From the NCBI RefSeq assembly GCF_001984065.1, contig NZ_LYVP01000025.1:1-64000 (forward strand): a stretch of 64,000 nt of DNA. The letters are read 5' to 3'. The DNA is from Pseudomonas sp. KK4. GTDB taxonomy: Bacteria > Pseudomonadota > Gammaproteobacteria > Pseudomonadales > Pseudomonadaceae. The notes beneath the pieces were generated by a model. It was not told the origin of the DNA. It saw only the letters and a list, made by a program, of their open reading frames with translations, and ran no database searches. Within the stretch, counting starts at the first letter, position 1, and each line of letters opens with the position of its first letter. Both the position numbers and the translations under genes were made by a program. Shown one piece after another: positions 53,976 through 63,826 of the stretch.

Positions 53976-54011
53976 TTGTTCGTTAATCGGTTTTTGTTCG
54001 TTAATCGCACG
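53976..54011 (+). promoter_or_regulatory. PcaR-type operator pair upstream of pcaIJ
   Basis: TTGTTCGTTAATCG occurs at 53976-53989 and again at 53994-54007, 18 bases apart. The second copy reads GTTCGTTAATCGCAC, one base from the 15-base P. putida PcaR site as I remember it (GTTCGATAATCGCAC). PcaR is reported to bind both -35 and -10 regions, which fits a spaced pair. The site lies about 130 bases before pcaI. Confidence 0.7.
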
Positions 54012-54140
54012 ACATCGCCTGCCGACCCCTCCACTGTGCCCGATTTCTTGGCACGCTAGGCACATCATCAACGGCACAGTGATTCATGCAGTTTTCCTTC
54101 GGATCATTCTGGTCAGCCAACATGAAAACAGGAGTCCTCT

Positions 54141-54833
54141 TTGATCAATAAAACGTTTGAATCCGTCGCTGCTGCGCTGGACGGCATTGCCGATGGTTCG
54201 GTCATCATGGTGGGTGGTTTCGGCACTGCCGGGATGCCGTCGGAGTTGGTGGATGGCGTGATCGCTTCGGGCGCTCGCGATCTGACCATCATCAGCAACA
54301 ATGCCGGCAATGGCGAAATCGGTCTGGCCGCCTTGCTCAAGGCCGGAAGCGTGGCCAAGGTCATCTGTTCGTTTCCACGCCAATCCGATTCCTATGTGTT
54401 CGACGAACTCTACCTGGCGGGCAAGGTGCAGCTGGAGGTCGTGCCACAAGGCAACCTGGCCGAACGCATTCGCGCGGCGGGGTCTGGCATCGGTGCGTTT
54501 TATTCGCCCACCGGGTACGGCACATTGCTGGCCGAAGGCAAGGAAACCCGCGTGATCGACGGTCGCAACTATGTGCTGGAAATGCCGTTGCACGCCGACG
54601 TCGCACTGATCAAGGCTGAAAAAGGCGATCGCTGGGGCAATCTCACCTATCGCAAAGCTGCGCGAAATTTTGGACCGATCATGGCCATGGCGGCGAAAAC
54701 GACGATCGCCCAGGTCAATAGCATCGTCGAGTTGGGCGAGCTGGACCCCGAGCACATCATTACGCCGGGGATCTTCGTTCAGCGCGTGGTCGCCGTGCCG
54801 CGCGCCCTTCTCTCCAAAGCCAACGTCAACTGA
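54141..54833 (+). CDS. pcaI: 3-oxoadipate CoA-transferase subunit A
   Basis: 230 residues from TTG 54141 with GGAG upstream. It has the class I CoA-transferase alpha-subunit signature (VIMVGGFGTAGMPSELVDGV, ISNNAGNGEIGLAALLKAG, GTLLAEGKE). The text agrees closely with remembered P. putida PcaI. With PcaJ it moves CoA from succinyl-CoA to 3-oxoadipate in the beta-ketoadipate pathway for aromatic compounds. The PcaR-like sites upstream and aromatic transporters downstream support this over acetoacetate transferase. Confidence 0.92.
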   Translation: MINKTFESVAAALDGIADGSVIMVGGFGTAGMPSELVDGVIASGARDLTIISNNAGNGEIGLAALLKAGSVAKVICSFPRQSDSYVFDELYLAGKVQLEVVPQGNLAERIRAAGSGIGAFYSPTGYGTLLAEGKETRVIDGRNYVLEMPLHADVALIKAEKGDRWGNLTYRKAARNFGPIMAMAAKTTIAQVNSIVELGELDPEHIITPGIFVQRVVAVPRALLSKANVN

Positions 54834-54841
54834 GGCCCGCC

Positions 54842-55483
54842 ATGACCGTCATGAAAAAACTCTCGCGCAGCGAAATGGCCCAACGCGTGGCCGACGATAT
54901 TCTCGAAGGCTCCTACGTGAACCTGGGCATTGGCGTGCCCACGCTGGTGGCCAACTACCTGGGTGACAAGGAAGTGTTCCTGCACAGTGAAAACGGCGTG
55001 TTGGGCATGGGCCCGAGCCCTGCGCCGGGTGAGGAAGACGATGACCTGATCAACGCGGGCAAACAGCATGTGACGCTGCTGTCCGGCGGTGCCTATTTTC
55101 ATCACGCCGACTCGTTCTCGATGATGCGCGGTGGTCACATCGATATCGCCGTGCTGGGCGCCTTCCAGGTGTCGGTCAAAGGCGATCTTGCCAACTGGCA
55201 CACCGGCGCCGAAGGTTCCATTCCGGCAGTGGGCGGCGCGATGGACCTGGCCACAGGCGCACGTCAGGTGTTCGTCATGATGGATCACCTGACCAAGACC
55301 GGCGAAAGCAAACTGGTGCCGCAATGCACCTACCCGCTGACCGGCATTGGCTGCGTGACCCGCATTTATACGGACCTGGCCATTCTGGACGTCACTGCGC
55401 AAGGCTTGAAGGTTCGGGAAATTGTTGCCGATATCAGCTTCGAGGACTTGCAAACGCTCAGTGGCGTGCCGTTGATCCGATAA
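54842..55483 (+). CDS. pcaJ: 3-oxoadipate CoA-transferase subunit B
   Basis: 213 residues, eight bases behind pcaI. The catalytic Glu is in HSENGVLGMGPSP, the class I CoA-transferase beta-subunit motif. Other conserved text is NLGIGVPTLVANYLG and MRGGHIDIAVLGAFQVSVKG. It forms the heteromeric transferase with PcaI and ends the operon. A LysR gene faces it from the other strand. Confidence 0.93.
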   Translation: MTVMKKLSRSEMAQRVADDILEGSYVNLGIGVPTLVANYLGDKEVFLHSENGVLGMGPSPAPGEEDDDLINAGKQHVTLLSGGAYFHHADSFSMMRGGHIDIAVLGAFQVSVKGDLANWHTGAEGSIPAVGGAMDLATGARQVFVMMDHLTKTGESKLVPQCTYPLTGIGCVTRIYTDLAILDVTAQGLKVREIVADISFEDLQTLSGVPLIR

Positions 55484-55512
55484 CGGACTGGGCAGCCTCC
55501 TGCCGGACGGCC

Positions 55513-56475
55513 TCAAGCCAGTCCGGCAACGAGTGCCTCTGCACTCCCCCAGTACCGGACATCATTCGCCGTCGCCTCGTGCCCGGAAAAAAGCCCGGGC
55601 AACTCTGCCTTGAGAAAGTCCACCCAGGTCTTCACCTTGGCGTCCAGAAAACGCTTGGAAGGATAGAGTGCATAGACGTTGCGCTCCCTGAGCCGGTATT
55701 CCCCCAGCACGCGCACCAGCGTGCCCTCGCGCAGCGACCGGGATGCGGTGTAGAACGGCAGCAGGCTGATGCCCATCCCCGCCTCCGACGCATTGACCAT
55801 TGCCTCGGGCACGTTGCTCTGGAAGGTCTTGCCAGGCACCACGCCATGCTCACCCTCTTCGTTACGAAAAACCCACTCATCGCCGTACAACGGGTCGAGC
55901 ATGCGCAGGCAGCGGTGTTCATTCAGTTGTTCGGGGTGCGTAGGCAGGCCCCGACGCGCAATGTACGCAGGCGAGGCGCAAGGCATGCTGAAAATGCGCC
56001 CTACGGTATGGGCAACGAACTGTGAATCGGCCAGTTCCTGGGCAATGGAGATGACCACGTCGTGCCCGTCTTCGAGAGGGTCGGGGTTGCGTTGCGACAG
56101 GGTCAACTCAACCACCACGTCCGGGTAAAGCTCGCAGTAACGGGCGATCAGCGGTGTCATCAGCACACCCAGTCCGGTCAAACAATGCAGGCGCAAACGG
56201 CCACTGGGCTCCAGGTGAGCGCCGCGCGCTTCAGCGGTGGCTTCGGCCATGTCATCGAGTATTTGCCGCGCCCGCAACAGGAAGCGTTCCCCGGCTTCGG
56301 TGAGGCTCAATCGGCGGGTGGTGCGCTGCAGCAGGCGGGCCTGCACGTGCTGCTCGAGGTCAGCCACCAGCCGGGATACTTGCGCCGTGGAAAAGTCCAG
56401 CGCCTGGGCCGCGGTGGTAAAGCTGCCCGCATCGGCGACACGCACGAATACCCGCAGGCTGTTAAGCAAGTCCAT
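55513..56475 (-). CDS. LysR-family transcriptional regulator
   Basis: 320 residues. The N-terminal winged helix (MDLLNSLRVFVRVADAGSFT, AAQALDFSTAQVSRLVADLE) is followed by the LysR substrate-binding domain (LRLHCLTGLGVLMTPLIARY). It belongs to the CrgA-like subgroup with a two-lobed effector domain. It is convergent with pcaJ and divergent from a DUF2790 gene 118 bases away, so its target may be that gene or unlinked genes. Effector unknown. Confidence 0.9.
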   Translation of the reverse strand: MDLLNSLRVFVRVADAGSFTTAAQALDFSTAQVSRLVADLEQHVQARLLQRTTRRLSLTEAGERFLLRARQILDDMAEATAEARGAHLEPSGRLRLHCLTGLGVLMTPLIARYCELYPDVVVELTLSQRNPDPLEDGHDVVISIAQELADSQFVAHTVGRIFSMPCASPAYIARRGLPTHPEQLNEHRCLRMLDPLYGDEWVFRNEEGEHGVVPGKTFQSNVPEAMVNASEAGMGISLLPFYTASRSLREGTLVRVLGEYRLRERNVYALYPSKRFLDAKVKTWVDFLKAELPGLFSGHEATANDVRYWGSAEALVAGLA

Positions 56476-56593
56476 GAAGCCTCCCGTGGCTACAACTGTT
56501 GCATCTGATGTAACGCTGCATCATGTCCAGCCCTCTTTATCCCTGCCTGCAAAAGAATAAAATTCACTCATCAAAACACCACGGAGAAAAAGC

Positions 56594-56821
56594 ATGAAGG
56601 CCTTGTTGAGCGTCCTGCTGGCCCTGACCACCACCGCGGTCATGGCCGGCGAAAACAGCCCGGCCACGACAACGCCAACCCTGGATATCGCGACCGTCAT
56701 TTCGGTCACCGACACCTCGACAGCCTGCGACGTCGTTCCGGCGACCATGGTGTACATCGACCATCAGGGTGAAACTCGCCAGGTGACTTACCAAGTGATG
56801 GGCAATTGCTCGGGGGTTTGA
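56594..56821 (+). CDS. DUF2790 small secreted protein
   Basis: 75 residues with a signal peptide (MKALLSVLLALTTTAVMA) and a complete DUF2790 core: TLDIATVISVTDTSTACDVV, PATMVYIDHQGETRQVTYQV, MGNCSGV. Two cysteines are probably paired. Small DUF2790 proteins are common in Pseudomonas and often lie beside outer-membrane or regulatory genes; function unknown. It has GGAG upstream and is convergent with the OprD-type porin. Confidence 0.85.
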   Translation: MKALLSVLLALTTTAVMAGENSPATTTPTLDIATVISVTDTSTACDVVPATMVYIDHQGETRQVTYQVMGNCSGV

Positions 56822-56831
56822 TGGACCTCCC

Positions 56832-58100
56832 TCACAACAACGTCCAGGTGTAGCTCAGGATCAGTCGGTTCTCGTCGATATCGCTGCGGTAATTGGAGCG
56901 CGCCATGGCATTGCGCACCCGCACGCCAAGCCCGGCGAAGGTGCCGCTCTGCACCACATAACCCAGGTCCAGGTCGCGTTCGCGGTCCCTGCCTTCAAAA
57001 CCCTTGCCGGTGTCGACGTTGTTGCCGGTGATGTAGCGCACAGTGGTGGTCAGGCCCGGCACACCGAGGGCGGCGAAATCGTAGTCGTAGCGCGCCTGCC
57101 AGGAGCGTTCGTCGGTGGAGGCGAATTCATAGGTCGGCACTTCGTTGCCCAGCGGCGAGATGTTGGCAAACACTCTAGGAAACGCGCTCTCGCCGTACAT
57201 GCCCTGGTAGCCGACGTAGAAGGTATGGCCGCCGTACTTGGCCGACAACAGGGAGAAAAACGCCTGGTTGTCGATGTTGCCCAACAGCTTCTTGCCCTCC
57301 TCCCGGGCGTCGAAATAACCGAGATTGGCGCCCAGGGTCCACCGGCCGAATGGCTGGCTGTGCTTGAGGCCCAGGAAGCCCTGCTGGTAGATGTCCTCCA
57401 GTTGCCCGTACCAGGCACTGACGCTGGTGCGTTTGTCGTTGAAGGCGTAGTCGCCGCCCCCGTAGTTGTAGGCATCACTGCTGACCTGACGCTGAGGCAC
57501 GTAGCCGAGCATGGCTTGGATCTTCTCGTCGCCGCCCTCGTTGCGCAGGTGCGTGGAGCTCAGATGCCCACCTTGCATCGTCAGGCCATCGATCTCGCCG
57601 GAACTGATGCTCGCCCCCTGGTAGCTGGGTGGCAGCAGGCGGATATCACTGAAGAACAGCACCGGCAAGTTCGGTTGCAACTCGCCGATGCGCAGTTCGG
57701 TTTTCGAGTAACGCAGCTTCAATGTGCCTTCCAGGCGGCTGTATTCATCGGCCGCGCGGCCGTCACCCTGCACCGGCAACAGGCCGGTGTTGACCCGGTC
57801 CGGGCTGCTGTCGAGCTTGAGCCCGAGCAGGCCCGAGACATCGAAACCTACACCGATCGCCCCCTGGGTGTAACCGGACTTGGCGTTGAGGATGAAGCCC
57901 TGGGCCCACTCCTCTGCCTTTGACTGCCGGTTGGCACCGACAATGTCCGAGTAATCCCGACTGAAGTAATAATTGCGTGCCTGCAAGGTGACCTTGGCAT
58001 CCTCGATGAAACCGCCCTCGGCGGCCATCAGTTGGCTGGAGCACCCCAGGGTGACAGCCGTGGACAAAAGCGTTCGTGTTGCATGATGGGTTGACTTCAT
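56832..58100 (-). CDS. benF: OprD-family porin, BenF-like
   Basis: 422 residues with a signal peptide (cleaved after LMAA) and the OprD-family opening [41 protein letters not shown] block and regular amphipathic strands lead to a C-terminal YTWTLL. OprD-type porins import basic amino acids or aromatic acids; the adjoining benE and benK genes point to benzoate. It is the last gene of the benK-benE-benF unit. Confidence 0.88.
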   Translation of the reverse strand: MKSTHHATRTLLSTAVTLGCSSQLMAAEGGFIEDAKVTLQARNYYFSRDYSDIVGANRQSKAEEWAQGFILNAKSGYTQGAIGVGFDVSGLLGLKLDSSPDRVNTGLLPVQGDGRAADEYSRLEGTLKLRYSKTELRIGELQPNLPVLFFSDIRLLPPSYQGASISSGEIDGLTMQGGHLSSTHLRNEGGDEKIQAMLGYVPQRQVSSDAYNYGGGDYAFNDKRTSVSAWYGQLEDIYQQGFLGLKHSQPFGRWTLGANLGYFDAREEGKKLLGNIDNQAFFSLLSAKYGGHTFYVGYQGMYGESAFPRVFANISPLGNEVPTYEFASTDERSWQARYDYDFAALGVPGLTTTVRYITGNNVDTGKGFEGRDRERDLDLGYVVQSGTFAGLGVRVRNAMARSNYRSDIDENRLILSYTWTLL

Positions 58101-58150
58101 CGGTGTGCTCTTATTGTTGTTATTGGTAGGTAAGGCGTGGTGAAAACAGC

Positions 58151-59362
58151 TCAGCGCGTCATCTCCCGGGCGCTGTTGGGTGAGGTCGCAAGGGGGCGCC
58201 GTCGCCCACTCAGCATCAGGTGCGCGGTCATGCCGAAAATCAGCCCCCAGAACGCGGCGGACAGGCCGAACAGCGACATGCCCGAGGCGGTCGTCAGGAA
58301 CGTCACCAGCGCCGCTTCACGGTCATTGGGCACGGCCATGGCATTGGCCAATGCGCCTGCGATTGCCGCGAACAACGCCAACCCCGCAAGCGCCGCGATC
58401 AGTTCTTTTGGGAAGGCTGCGAACAACGACACCAGGGTCGCGCCAAAAATGCCCAGCACCAGGTAACAGAGGCCGCCCACCACACCGGCGACGTAGCGTT
58501 TGCCCGGGTCTTCATGGGCCTCGCGCCCCGTGCAGAGGGCGGCGGTGATCGCCGCCAGGTTGAGGCCGTGGCAGCCAAACGGCGCCAACAGCGCCGTGCC
58601 CAGTGCGCTGCAGGCAATGATCGGGCTGGCCGGCGTGGCGTAACCCGAGGCCCGCAACACCGCCATCCCCGGCACGAACTGCCCGGTCAGCGCCACCATC
58701 ACCAGTGGCAAGGCCACGTTCAAGGTGGCACCCAGGCTGAACTGCGGGGTAACCCAGACCGGCGTCGCCAGGCCGATCACCAGGGCTTCGCTGTGCAATT
58801 GGCCAGTGAACATGGCGATGGCGCAGCCCACCACCAGTACCGCCATCACCGCGTAACGCGGCAACAGCCGTTTGCACACCAGGTAGGTGGCAAACATGGC
58901 CAGTACCAACCCGGGCTTGCCCTGCAACGACACGAACAGCCCGGTGCCGAAACGCAACAGAATCCCCGCCAGCATGGCCGCAGCGATGGCGGCGGGCAGC
59001 TTGCTGATCACGCGGTCGAAAGCCCCCGAGATACCCACCAGGAAGATGATCAGACTGCTCAGCAGATAGGCGCCGACGGCCTCGTTCATCGAAATGTCCG
59101 GCAGCAACGCCACCAGCAGCGCCGAGCCGGGTGCCGACCAGGCAATGATGATCGGCACCCGGTAACGCAGGCTCAGGCCAATGCCCAGCAGCGCACTGCC
59201 GATGGAGATCGCCCAGACCCAGGACGACAGCAGTTCGCGAGACAGATGCGCCGCGTCCGCCGCCTGGAAAATAATCACCAGCGGTCCCGCATAGGAGATG
59301 ATCGTGGCAACGAACCCTGCTACCGCAGCCGACAGCGAAAAGTCACGCATCAAGGCTTTCAT
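58151..59362 (-). CDS. benE: Benzoate transporter BenE
   Basis: 403 residues from [10 protein letters not shown] at 59362, with AAGGAG before the start; the longer frame has no such site. About twelve transmembrane helices are seen, with BenE-family text ([60 protein letters not shown]). It is an inner-membrane benzoate:H+ symporter, between benK (19 bases upstream) and benF (50 bases downstream). Confidence 0.93.
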   Translation of the reverse strand: MKALMRDFSLSAAVAGFVATIISYAGPLVIIFQAADAAHLSRELLSSWVWAISIGSALLGIGLSLRYRVPIIIAWSAPGSALLVALLPDISMNEAVGAYLLSSLIIFLVGISGAFDRVISKLPAAIAAAMLAGILLRFGTGLFVSLQGKPGLVLAMFATYLVCKRLLPRYAVMAVLVVGCAIAMFTGQLHSEALVIGLATPVWVTPQFSLGATLNVALPLVMVALTGQFVPGMAVLRASGYATPASPIIACSALGTALLAPFGCHGLNLAAITAALCTGREAHEDPGKRYVAGVVGGLCYLVLGIFGATLVSLFAAFPKELIAALAGLALFAAIAGALANAMAVPNDREAALVTFLTTASGMSLFGLSAAFWGLIFGMTAHLMLSGRRRPLATSPNSAREMTR

Positions 59363-59381
59363 CGAACCGCTCCTTGCAGAC

Positions 59382-60725
59382 TCAGGCCTTGGCTGCCGAC
59401 AGTGGTTCGCCAACGCTGGAGGCGTTGCGCTCGCTGCTGATGGCGTACAGGGTCATGGCGAGAGCGGCCACCGCACCCGGCAGGGCGAACGCCATGAAAT
59501 TCAGTTGTAGCGGCAGACTGATGCCCAGCAACGCGCCGCCCAACAGCGGGCCGACAATCGCACCGTTACGGCCGATCCCCGACGCCCAGCCCAGCCCCGT
59601 GGAACGAATGGCCATGGAATAGAACTGTGCTGCACAGGCATACAACAGGATCTGCGAACCGATGGTGGTGGCGCCGGCAATGGCGATCAGCAGGTACAAC
59701 ACGGGGGTCGGACTGTTGAAGCCAAGCAAGGTGATCGACACCGCGGCGATGGCGAAGAACACCGCCAGCACCCGCGGCAGGTTGAGCCTGTCGCCCAATA
59801 CGCCCCCGCCCACCGCACCGAACATCGCGCCGACGTTCAGCACCAGCAGGAACGACAGGCTCGAGCCCAGGCTGTAACCGGCGTTGGCCATGAGTTTGGG
59901 CAACCAGGAACTCAAGGCGTAGACCATCAACAGGCAGCAGAAAAACGCCAGCCACAGCATCAGCGTGCGCAAGGCGCGGCCTTCGCGAAACAGCTGCAGC
60001 ACAGGGGCGCCCACACCCTTCACCTCGGTCATGTGCAGGATGTCGCCGGCGTGTGGGACGTAGCGTGCGTCGACCCGCTGCAGTACCTTGCGCGCCTCTT
60101 CATTACGGCCCTGGCGCAGCATGAAACCCACCGATTCGGGCAGGAACCACATGATCAACGGCAGCAGCAATAACGGCAGCCCCGCCACATAGAACACCGA
60201 CTGCCAACCGAAGCTGGGAATCAGAACGATCCCCAGGCCCGCCGAGAGCATGCCACCCACCGAATAACCGCTGAACATGATGGCGACCAGGGTGCTGCGG
60301 ATTTTCTTCGGCGCGTATTCATTCATCAGCGCCACCACGTTGGGCATGACCCCGCCGATGCCAAGGCCGGCCATGAAGCGGCAGATACCGAAGGTCGTGG
60401 GGTCCGTGGCAAAGCCGTTGAGCACGGTGAAACCGCTGAAGAGCATCACGCAGACCGTGATGGTTTTCTTGCGCCCGATCCTGTCCGACAGCGGGCCGAA
60501 AAACAGCGCCCCGAACATCATGCCAAACAGCGCATAACTGCCCAGCGCTCCGGCCTCCAGCGGGCTCAGCCCCCATTCCTTCATCAGCGTCGGCAAGACC
60601 ACGCCGTAGATCACCAGGTCGTAGCCATCGAAGATGATGATCAGGGCGCACCAGAACAACACCATCCAGTGAAAGCGGTTGAAGCGCGCGTTGTCGATCA
60701 CCTCGTGTACATCGATTTTTCCCAT
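59382..60725 (-). CDS. benK: Aromatic acid:H+ symporter BenK (MFS, AAHS family)
   Basis: 447 residues with twelve transmembrane helices. MFS motifs include FDGYDLVIYGVVLP in helix 1, the D-x-x-GRKK loop (GPLSDRIGRKK) and ICRFMAGLGIGGVMPN in helix 4. These are features of the AAHS family (PcaK, BenK, VanK). It imports benzoate or a related aromatic acid. It opens the benKEF unit; benABCD, the catabolic genes usually upstream, are absent from this window. Confidence 0.9.
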   Translation of the reverse strand: MGKIDVHEVIDNARFNRFHWMVLFWCALIIIFDGYDLVIYGVVLPTLMKEWGLSPLEAGALGSYALFGMMFGALFFGPLSDRIGRKKTITVCVMLFSGFTVLNGFATDPTTFGICRFMAGLGIGGVMPNVVALMNEYAPKKIRSTLVAIMFSGYSVGGMLSAGLGIVLIPSFGWQSVFYVAGLPLLLLPLIMWFLPESVGFMLRQGRNEEARKVLQRVDARYVPHAGDILHMTEVKGVGAPVLQLFREGRALRTLMLWLAFFCCLLMVYALSSWLPKLMANAGYSLGSSLSFLLVLNVGAMFGAVGGGVLGDRLNLPRVLAVFFAIAAVSITLLGFNSPTPVLYLLIAIAGATTIGSQILLYACAAQFYSMAIRSTGLGWASGIGRNGAIVGPLLGGALLGISLPLQLNFMAFALPGAVAALAMTLYAISSERNASSVGEPLSAAKA

Positions 60726-60999
60726 GACATTGGTCTCTTGTTGTTATTTTCATTGTTCGTTCGGGGGTTCAGCGTGCGGCTGCGAGCGGTGCAGGCAAGG
60801 GCCCGCCAAGGGCGGCCGGATTGTTACGCGCCGTGCACAGGACTGTTACGCAGGATGCAAAACGAGGGTATGGCGATCGCGAGGCAGGCAATATCCGCCT
60901 GGCGCAGATCGCTATCCGTTTTGTGCAAGAAGGGATGAGGTGAGTCGAGCGGATGAATTCAGGTTGATCGTCAACGTACCGATCAAGGGGTTCCAGCAT

Positions 61000-62184
61000 T
61001 CACTGCGCCATTTCAACACCCTGCTGATACTCCCGCGGCGTACAGCCAAACTCGCGCCGGAACACCGTGTGCAGGTACTGCGCCGATTTGAAACCACAAC
61101 TGCGCGCAATGTCGGCAATCGCCGCGTCGGTGTTCTCCAGCCCGTGGGTGGCGGCGGCCAGTTTGAAACGCAGGATCTCGTCGTGGACGCTGCAGCCGCG
61201 CACGGTGCGAAAGTGCGACTCCAGCGATGAGCGCGACACGCCCACGTAAGCCGCCACTTGCGCGGTCTTGATGCCCTGGCAGGCGTATTGGCGGATGAAC
61301 AGCAGCGCCTGCATGACGTAGGGATTGCCCAGGGGCTGGTGCAAGCTCGAGACCTGCACGTTGATCGCCTCCGGGGGTATCAGGATTTGCGTGCCGGCGG
61401 CGGGCATGCCGTGGAGCATCTGGTGCAGCAGGTGCGCGGCGGTGCGGCCCATGGTTTCGGTGCCCTGAATCACCGAGCTCAGGGGGACCCGAGTCAGGCT
61501 GCGGGTCAGCGGGTCGTTGTCGATGCCGATCAGGGCCACTTGCTCCGGCACGGCGATCCCGGCGGTCAGGCAGGCTTGCAGCAACTGCCGGGCGCGGGCG
61601 TCACTGACGGCGATGATGCCGATGGGTTTGGGCAGGCTTTGCAGCCAGGCGATCTGCTGCTCCACGGCGCTGTCCCACAGCGGCGCGCTGGTCCCCATGC
61701 CACGATAGACCTCGGCGTGCAGGCCATCGCGCTGCATCAGCCGTCGAAAGGATTTTTCACGCTCCTGGGCCCAACGATTGGCCTGCGCTTGCGGCAGGCT
61801 GAAGCAGGCGAAACGCGTCAGCCCCGCCTCGATCAAATGTTTGTAGGCCAGGGTGATCAAGGCGTCGTTGTCGGTGGCCACGTAGGGGATGCCTTTCGGA
61901 TAGGCGCGCTCATCCTGGTATGACCCACCGACTGCGACCACCGGCATATCGATGCCGGCCAGTGCTTCGCCGATCAGTGGATCGTCGAAGTCGGCAATGA
62001 TCCCGTCGCCCTGCCAACGCTCGATGCCTTTCAACCGGCAGAGAAAATCCTCTTCCAGAAACAGGTCCCAGGAGGCACGGGTGCTGCTCAGGTAGTTGCC
62101 GATGCCGCTGATGATGCCGCGGTCATAGATCTTGCTGCCGTTGAACAGCAGGGCAATGCGGTGTACGGGGGGTATGGTTTTCAT
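61000..62184 (-). CDS. xylR: XylR, AraC-family xylose-operon activator
   Basis: 394 residues. The N-terminal two-thirds is a LacI-like periplasmic-binding fold that senses xylose (RIALLFNGSKIYDRGIISGI, GDGIIADFDDP, GIPYVATDNDALI). The C-terminal AraC domain has two helix-turn-helix motifs (IKTAQVAAYVGVSRSSLESH and IADIARSCGFKSAQYLHTVF). It is divergent from xylA, which it should activate with xylose bound. A 274-base gap to benK (60726-60999) holds no gene I can see. Confidence 0.94.
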   Translation of the reverse strand: MKTIPPVHRIALLFNGSKIYDRGIISGIGNYLSSTRASWDLFLEEDFLCRLKGIERWQGDGIIADFDDPLIGEALAGIDMPVVAVGGSYQDERAYPKGIPYVATDNDALITLAYKHLIEAGLTRFACFSLPQAQANRWAQEREKSFRRLMQRDGLHAEVYRGMGTSAPLWDSAVEQQIAWLQSLPKPIGIIAVSDARARQLLQACLTAGIAVPEQVALIGIDNDPLTRSLTRVPLSSVIQGTETMGRTAAHLLHQMLHGMPAAGTQILIPPEAINVQVSSLHQPLGNPYVMQALLFIRQYACQGIKTAQVAAYVGVSRSSLESHFRTVRGCSVHDEILRFKLAAATHGLENTDAAIADIARSCGFKSAQYLHTVFRREFGCTPREYQQGVEMAQ

Positions 62185-62361
62185 TGTTTTTATTGCGATC
62201 CCAAGCCTGCCGTTACGGCGGCGTTGGTCACAGACTAGGCCCGCGCCCGATGAATCTCAATACTCAAAATCGCACCCTGTGTTGGTGAGTTTCGTAATCA
62301 GCAGGCACCAGGCCGTTGCTAGTATCGGGGCACCGCCAAGAACAACAAGGACATTGCCCAA
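62185..62361. promoter_or_regulatory. Divergent xylR/xylA regulatory region
   Basis: 177-base gap between the divergent starts, containing AT-richer text (TCAATACTCAAAATCGCACC and TGAGTTTCGTAATCAGC) where XylR and the xylA promoter should lie. I cannot define operator half-sites by eye. The xylA start has little purine-rich sequence before it (AAGGACATTGCCCAA). Confidence 0.4.
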
Positions 62362-63678
62362 ATGCCGTACTTCCCCGATGTCGACAAGATTCGCTATGAA
62401 GGCCCTGACAGCGATTCTCCCCTCGCCTTCCGTCATTACGACGCCGACAAGCTGATCCTCGGCAAACCCATGCGCGAGCACCTGCGCATGGCGGCCTGTT
62501 ACTGGCACACCTTCGTCTGGCCGGGCTCCGACGTCTTCGGTGCCGGGACCTTCAAGCGCCCGTGGCAGCGCACCGGTGACCCCATGGAACTGGCCATCGG
62601 CAAGGCAGAAGCCGCCTTCGAGTTCTTCTCCAAACTGGGCATCGACTATTACTGCTTCCATGACACCGACGTCGCCCCGGAAGGCCAGTCGCTTCGGGAG
62701 TACCGCAATCACTTCGCGCAAATGGTCGACCACCTGGAACGGCATCAGGAAGACACCGGGATCAAGCTGCTGTGGGGCACCGCCAACTGCTTCAGCAACC
62801 CGCGTTTTGCCGCTGGCGCCGCCAGCAATCCCGATCCAGAGGTGTTCGCGGTCGCCGCCGCCCAGGTGTTCAGCGCGATGAACGCCACCCAGCGCCTCAA
62901 GGGTGCCAACTACGTGCTGTGGGGCGGTCGTGAAGGCTACGAAACCCTGCTCAACACCGACCTCAAACGCGAGCGCGAGCAACTGGGCCGTTTCATGCGC
63001 ATGGTGGTCGAGCACAAGCACAAGATCGGTTTCAAGGGCGACCTGCTGATCGAACCCAAGCCCCAGGAGCCCACCAAGCACCAATACGATTACGACAGCG
63101 CCACGGTGTTCGGCTTTCTGCAGCAGTACGGCCTGGAACGGGAAATCAAGGTCAACATCGAAGCCAACCACGCGACCCTCGCCGGCCATAGCTTCCATCA
63201 CGAGATCGCCACGGCCGTGTCCCTGGGGATCTTTGGCAGCATCGATGCCAACCGCGGCGACCCGCAAAACGGCTGGGACACCGACCAGTTCCCCAACAGC
63301 GTCGAAGAGATGACCCTGGCCACCTACGAAATCCTCAAGGCCGGCGGCTTCACCAACGGCGGCTTCAACTTCGACTCCAAGGTGCGCCGCCAGAGCCTCG
63401 ACGAAAGCGATCTGTTCCACGGCCACGTCGGTGCCATGGACGTGCTGGCCCAATCCCTGGAACGAGCAGCGGCCATGGTGCAGAACGACCGCCTGCAGCA
63501 ACTCAAGGATCAACGCTACGCCGGTTGGCAGCAGCCGTTGGGCCAGGCAGTGCTGGCCGGTGAGTTCAGCCTCGAGTCACTGGCCGAACATGCCTTCGCC
63601 AGCGAGCTGAACCCGCAGGCCGTCAGCGGCCGGCAGGAGATGCTGGAGAATTTGGTCAACCGGTTTATCTATCGCTGA
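62362..63678 (+). CDS. xylA: Xylose isomerase
   Basis: 438 residues, the length of class II xylose isomerases (E. coli 440). The active-site His-Asp is in [13 protein letters not shown] (about residue 100). The metal site is in [49 protein letters not shown], and [17 protein letters not shown]. It converts D-xylose to D-xylulose in the cytosol. It opens the xyl operon, followed 148 bases later by the ABC importer gene xylF. Confidence 0.96.
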   Translation: MPYFPDVDKIRYEGPDSDSPLAFRHYDADKLILGKPMREHLRMAACYWHTFVWPGSDVFGAGTFKRPWQRTGDPMELAIGKAEAAFEFFSKLGIDYYCFHDTDVAPEGQSLREYRNHFAQMVDHLERHQEDTGIKLLWGTANCFSNPRFAAGAASNPDPEVFAVAAAQVFSAMNATQRLKGANYVLWGGREGYETLLNTDLKREREQLGRFMRMVVEHKHKIGFKGDLLIEPKPQEPTKHQYDYDSATVFGFLQQYGLEREIKVNIEANHATLAGHSFHHEIATAVSLGIFGSIDANRGDPQNGWDTDQFPNSVEEMTLATYEILKAGGFTNGGFNFDSKVRRQSLDESDLFHGHVGAMDVLAQSLERAAAMVQNDRLQQLKDQRYAGWQQPLGQAVLAGEFSLESLAEHAFASELNPQAVSGRQEMLENLVNRFIYR

Positions 63679-63826
63679 CCGCGATGGACGCTGTGGGCGC
63701 AGCGAGGCTGTGACATTTGCGCGACAAATCTGTGCCCACGGCGCCTGCCGAATCTCTACAGTTCTTCCAGCCCGATGCTCATCGTCAGGCAGTGTCTTTC
63801 AAACAACAATAAAAGGACGCACCACC

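Noticed and set aside
58220..59440. 406-codon plus-strand frame opposite benE
   Set aside because: Composition is dominated by Arg, Gln and His, as in other antisense shadows; benE has proper membrane helices.
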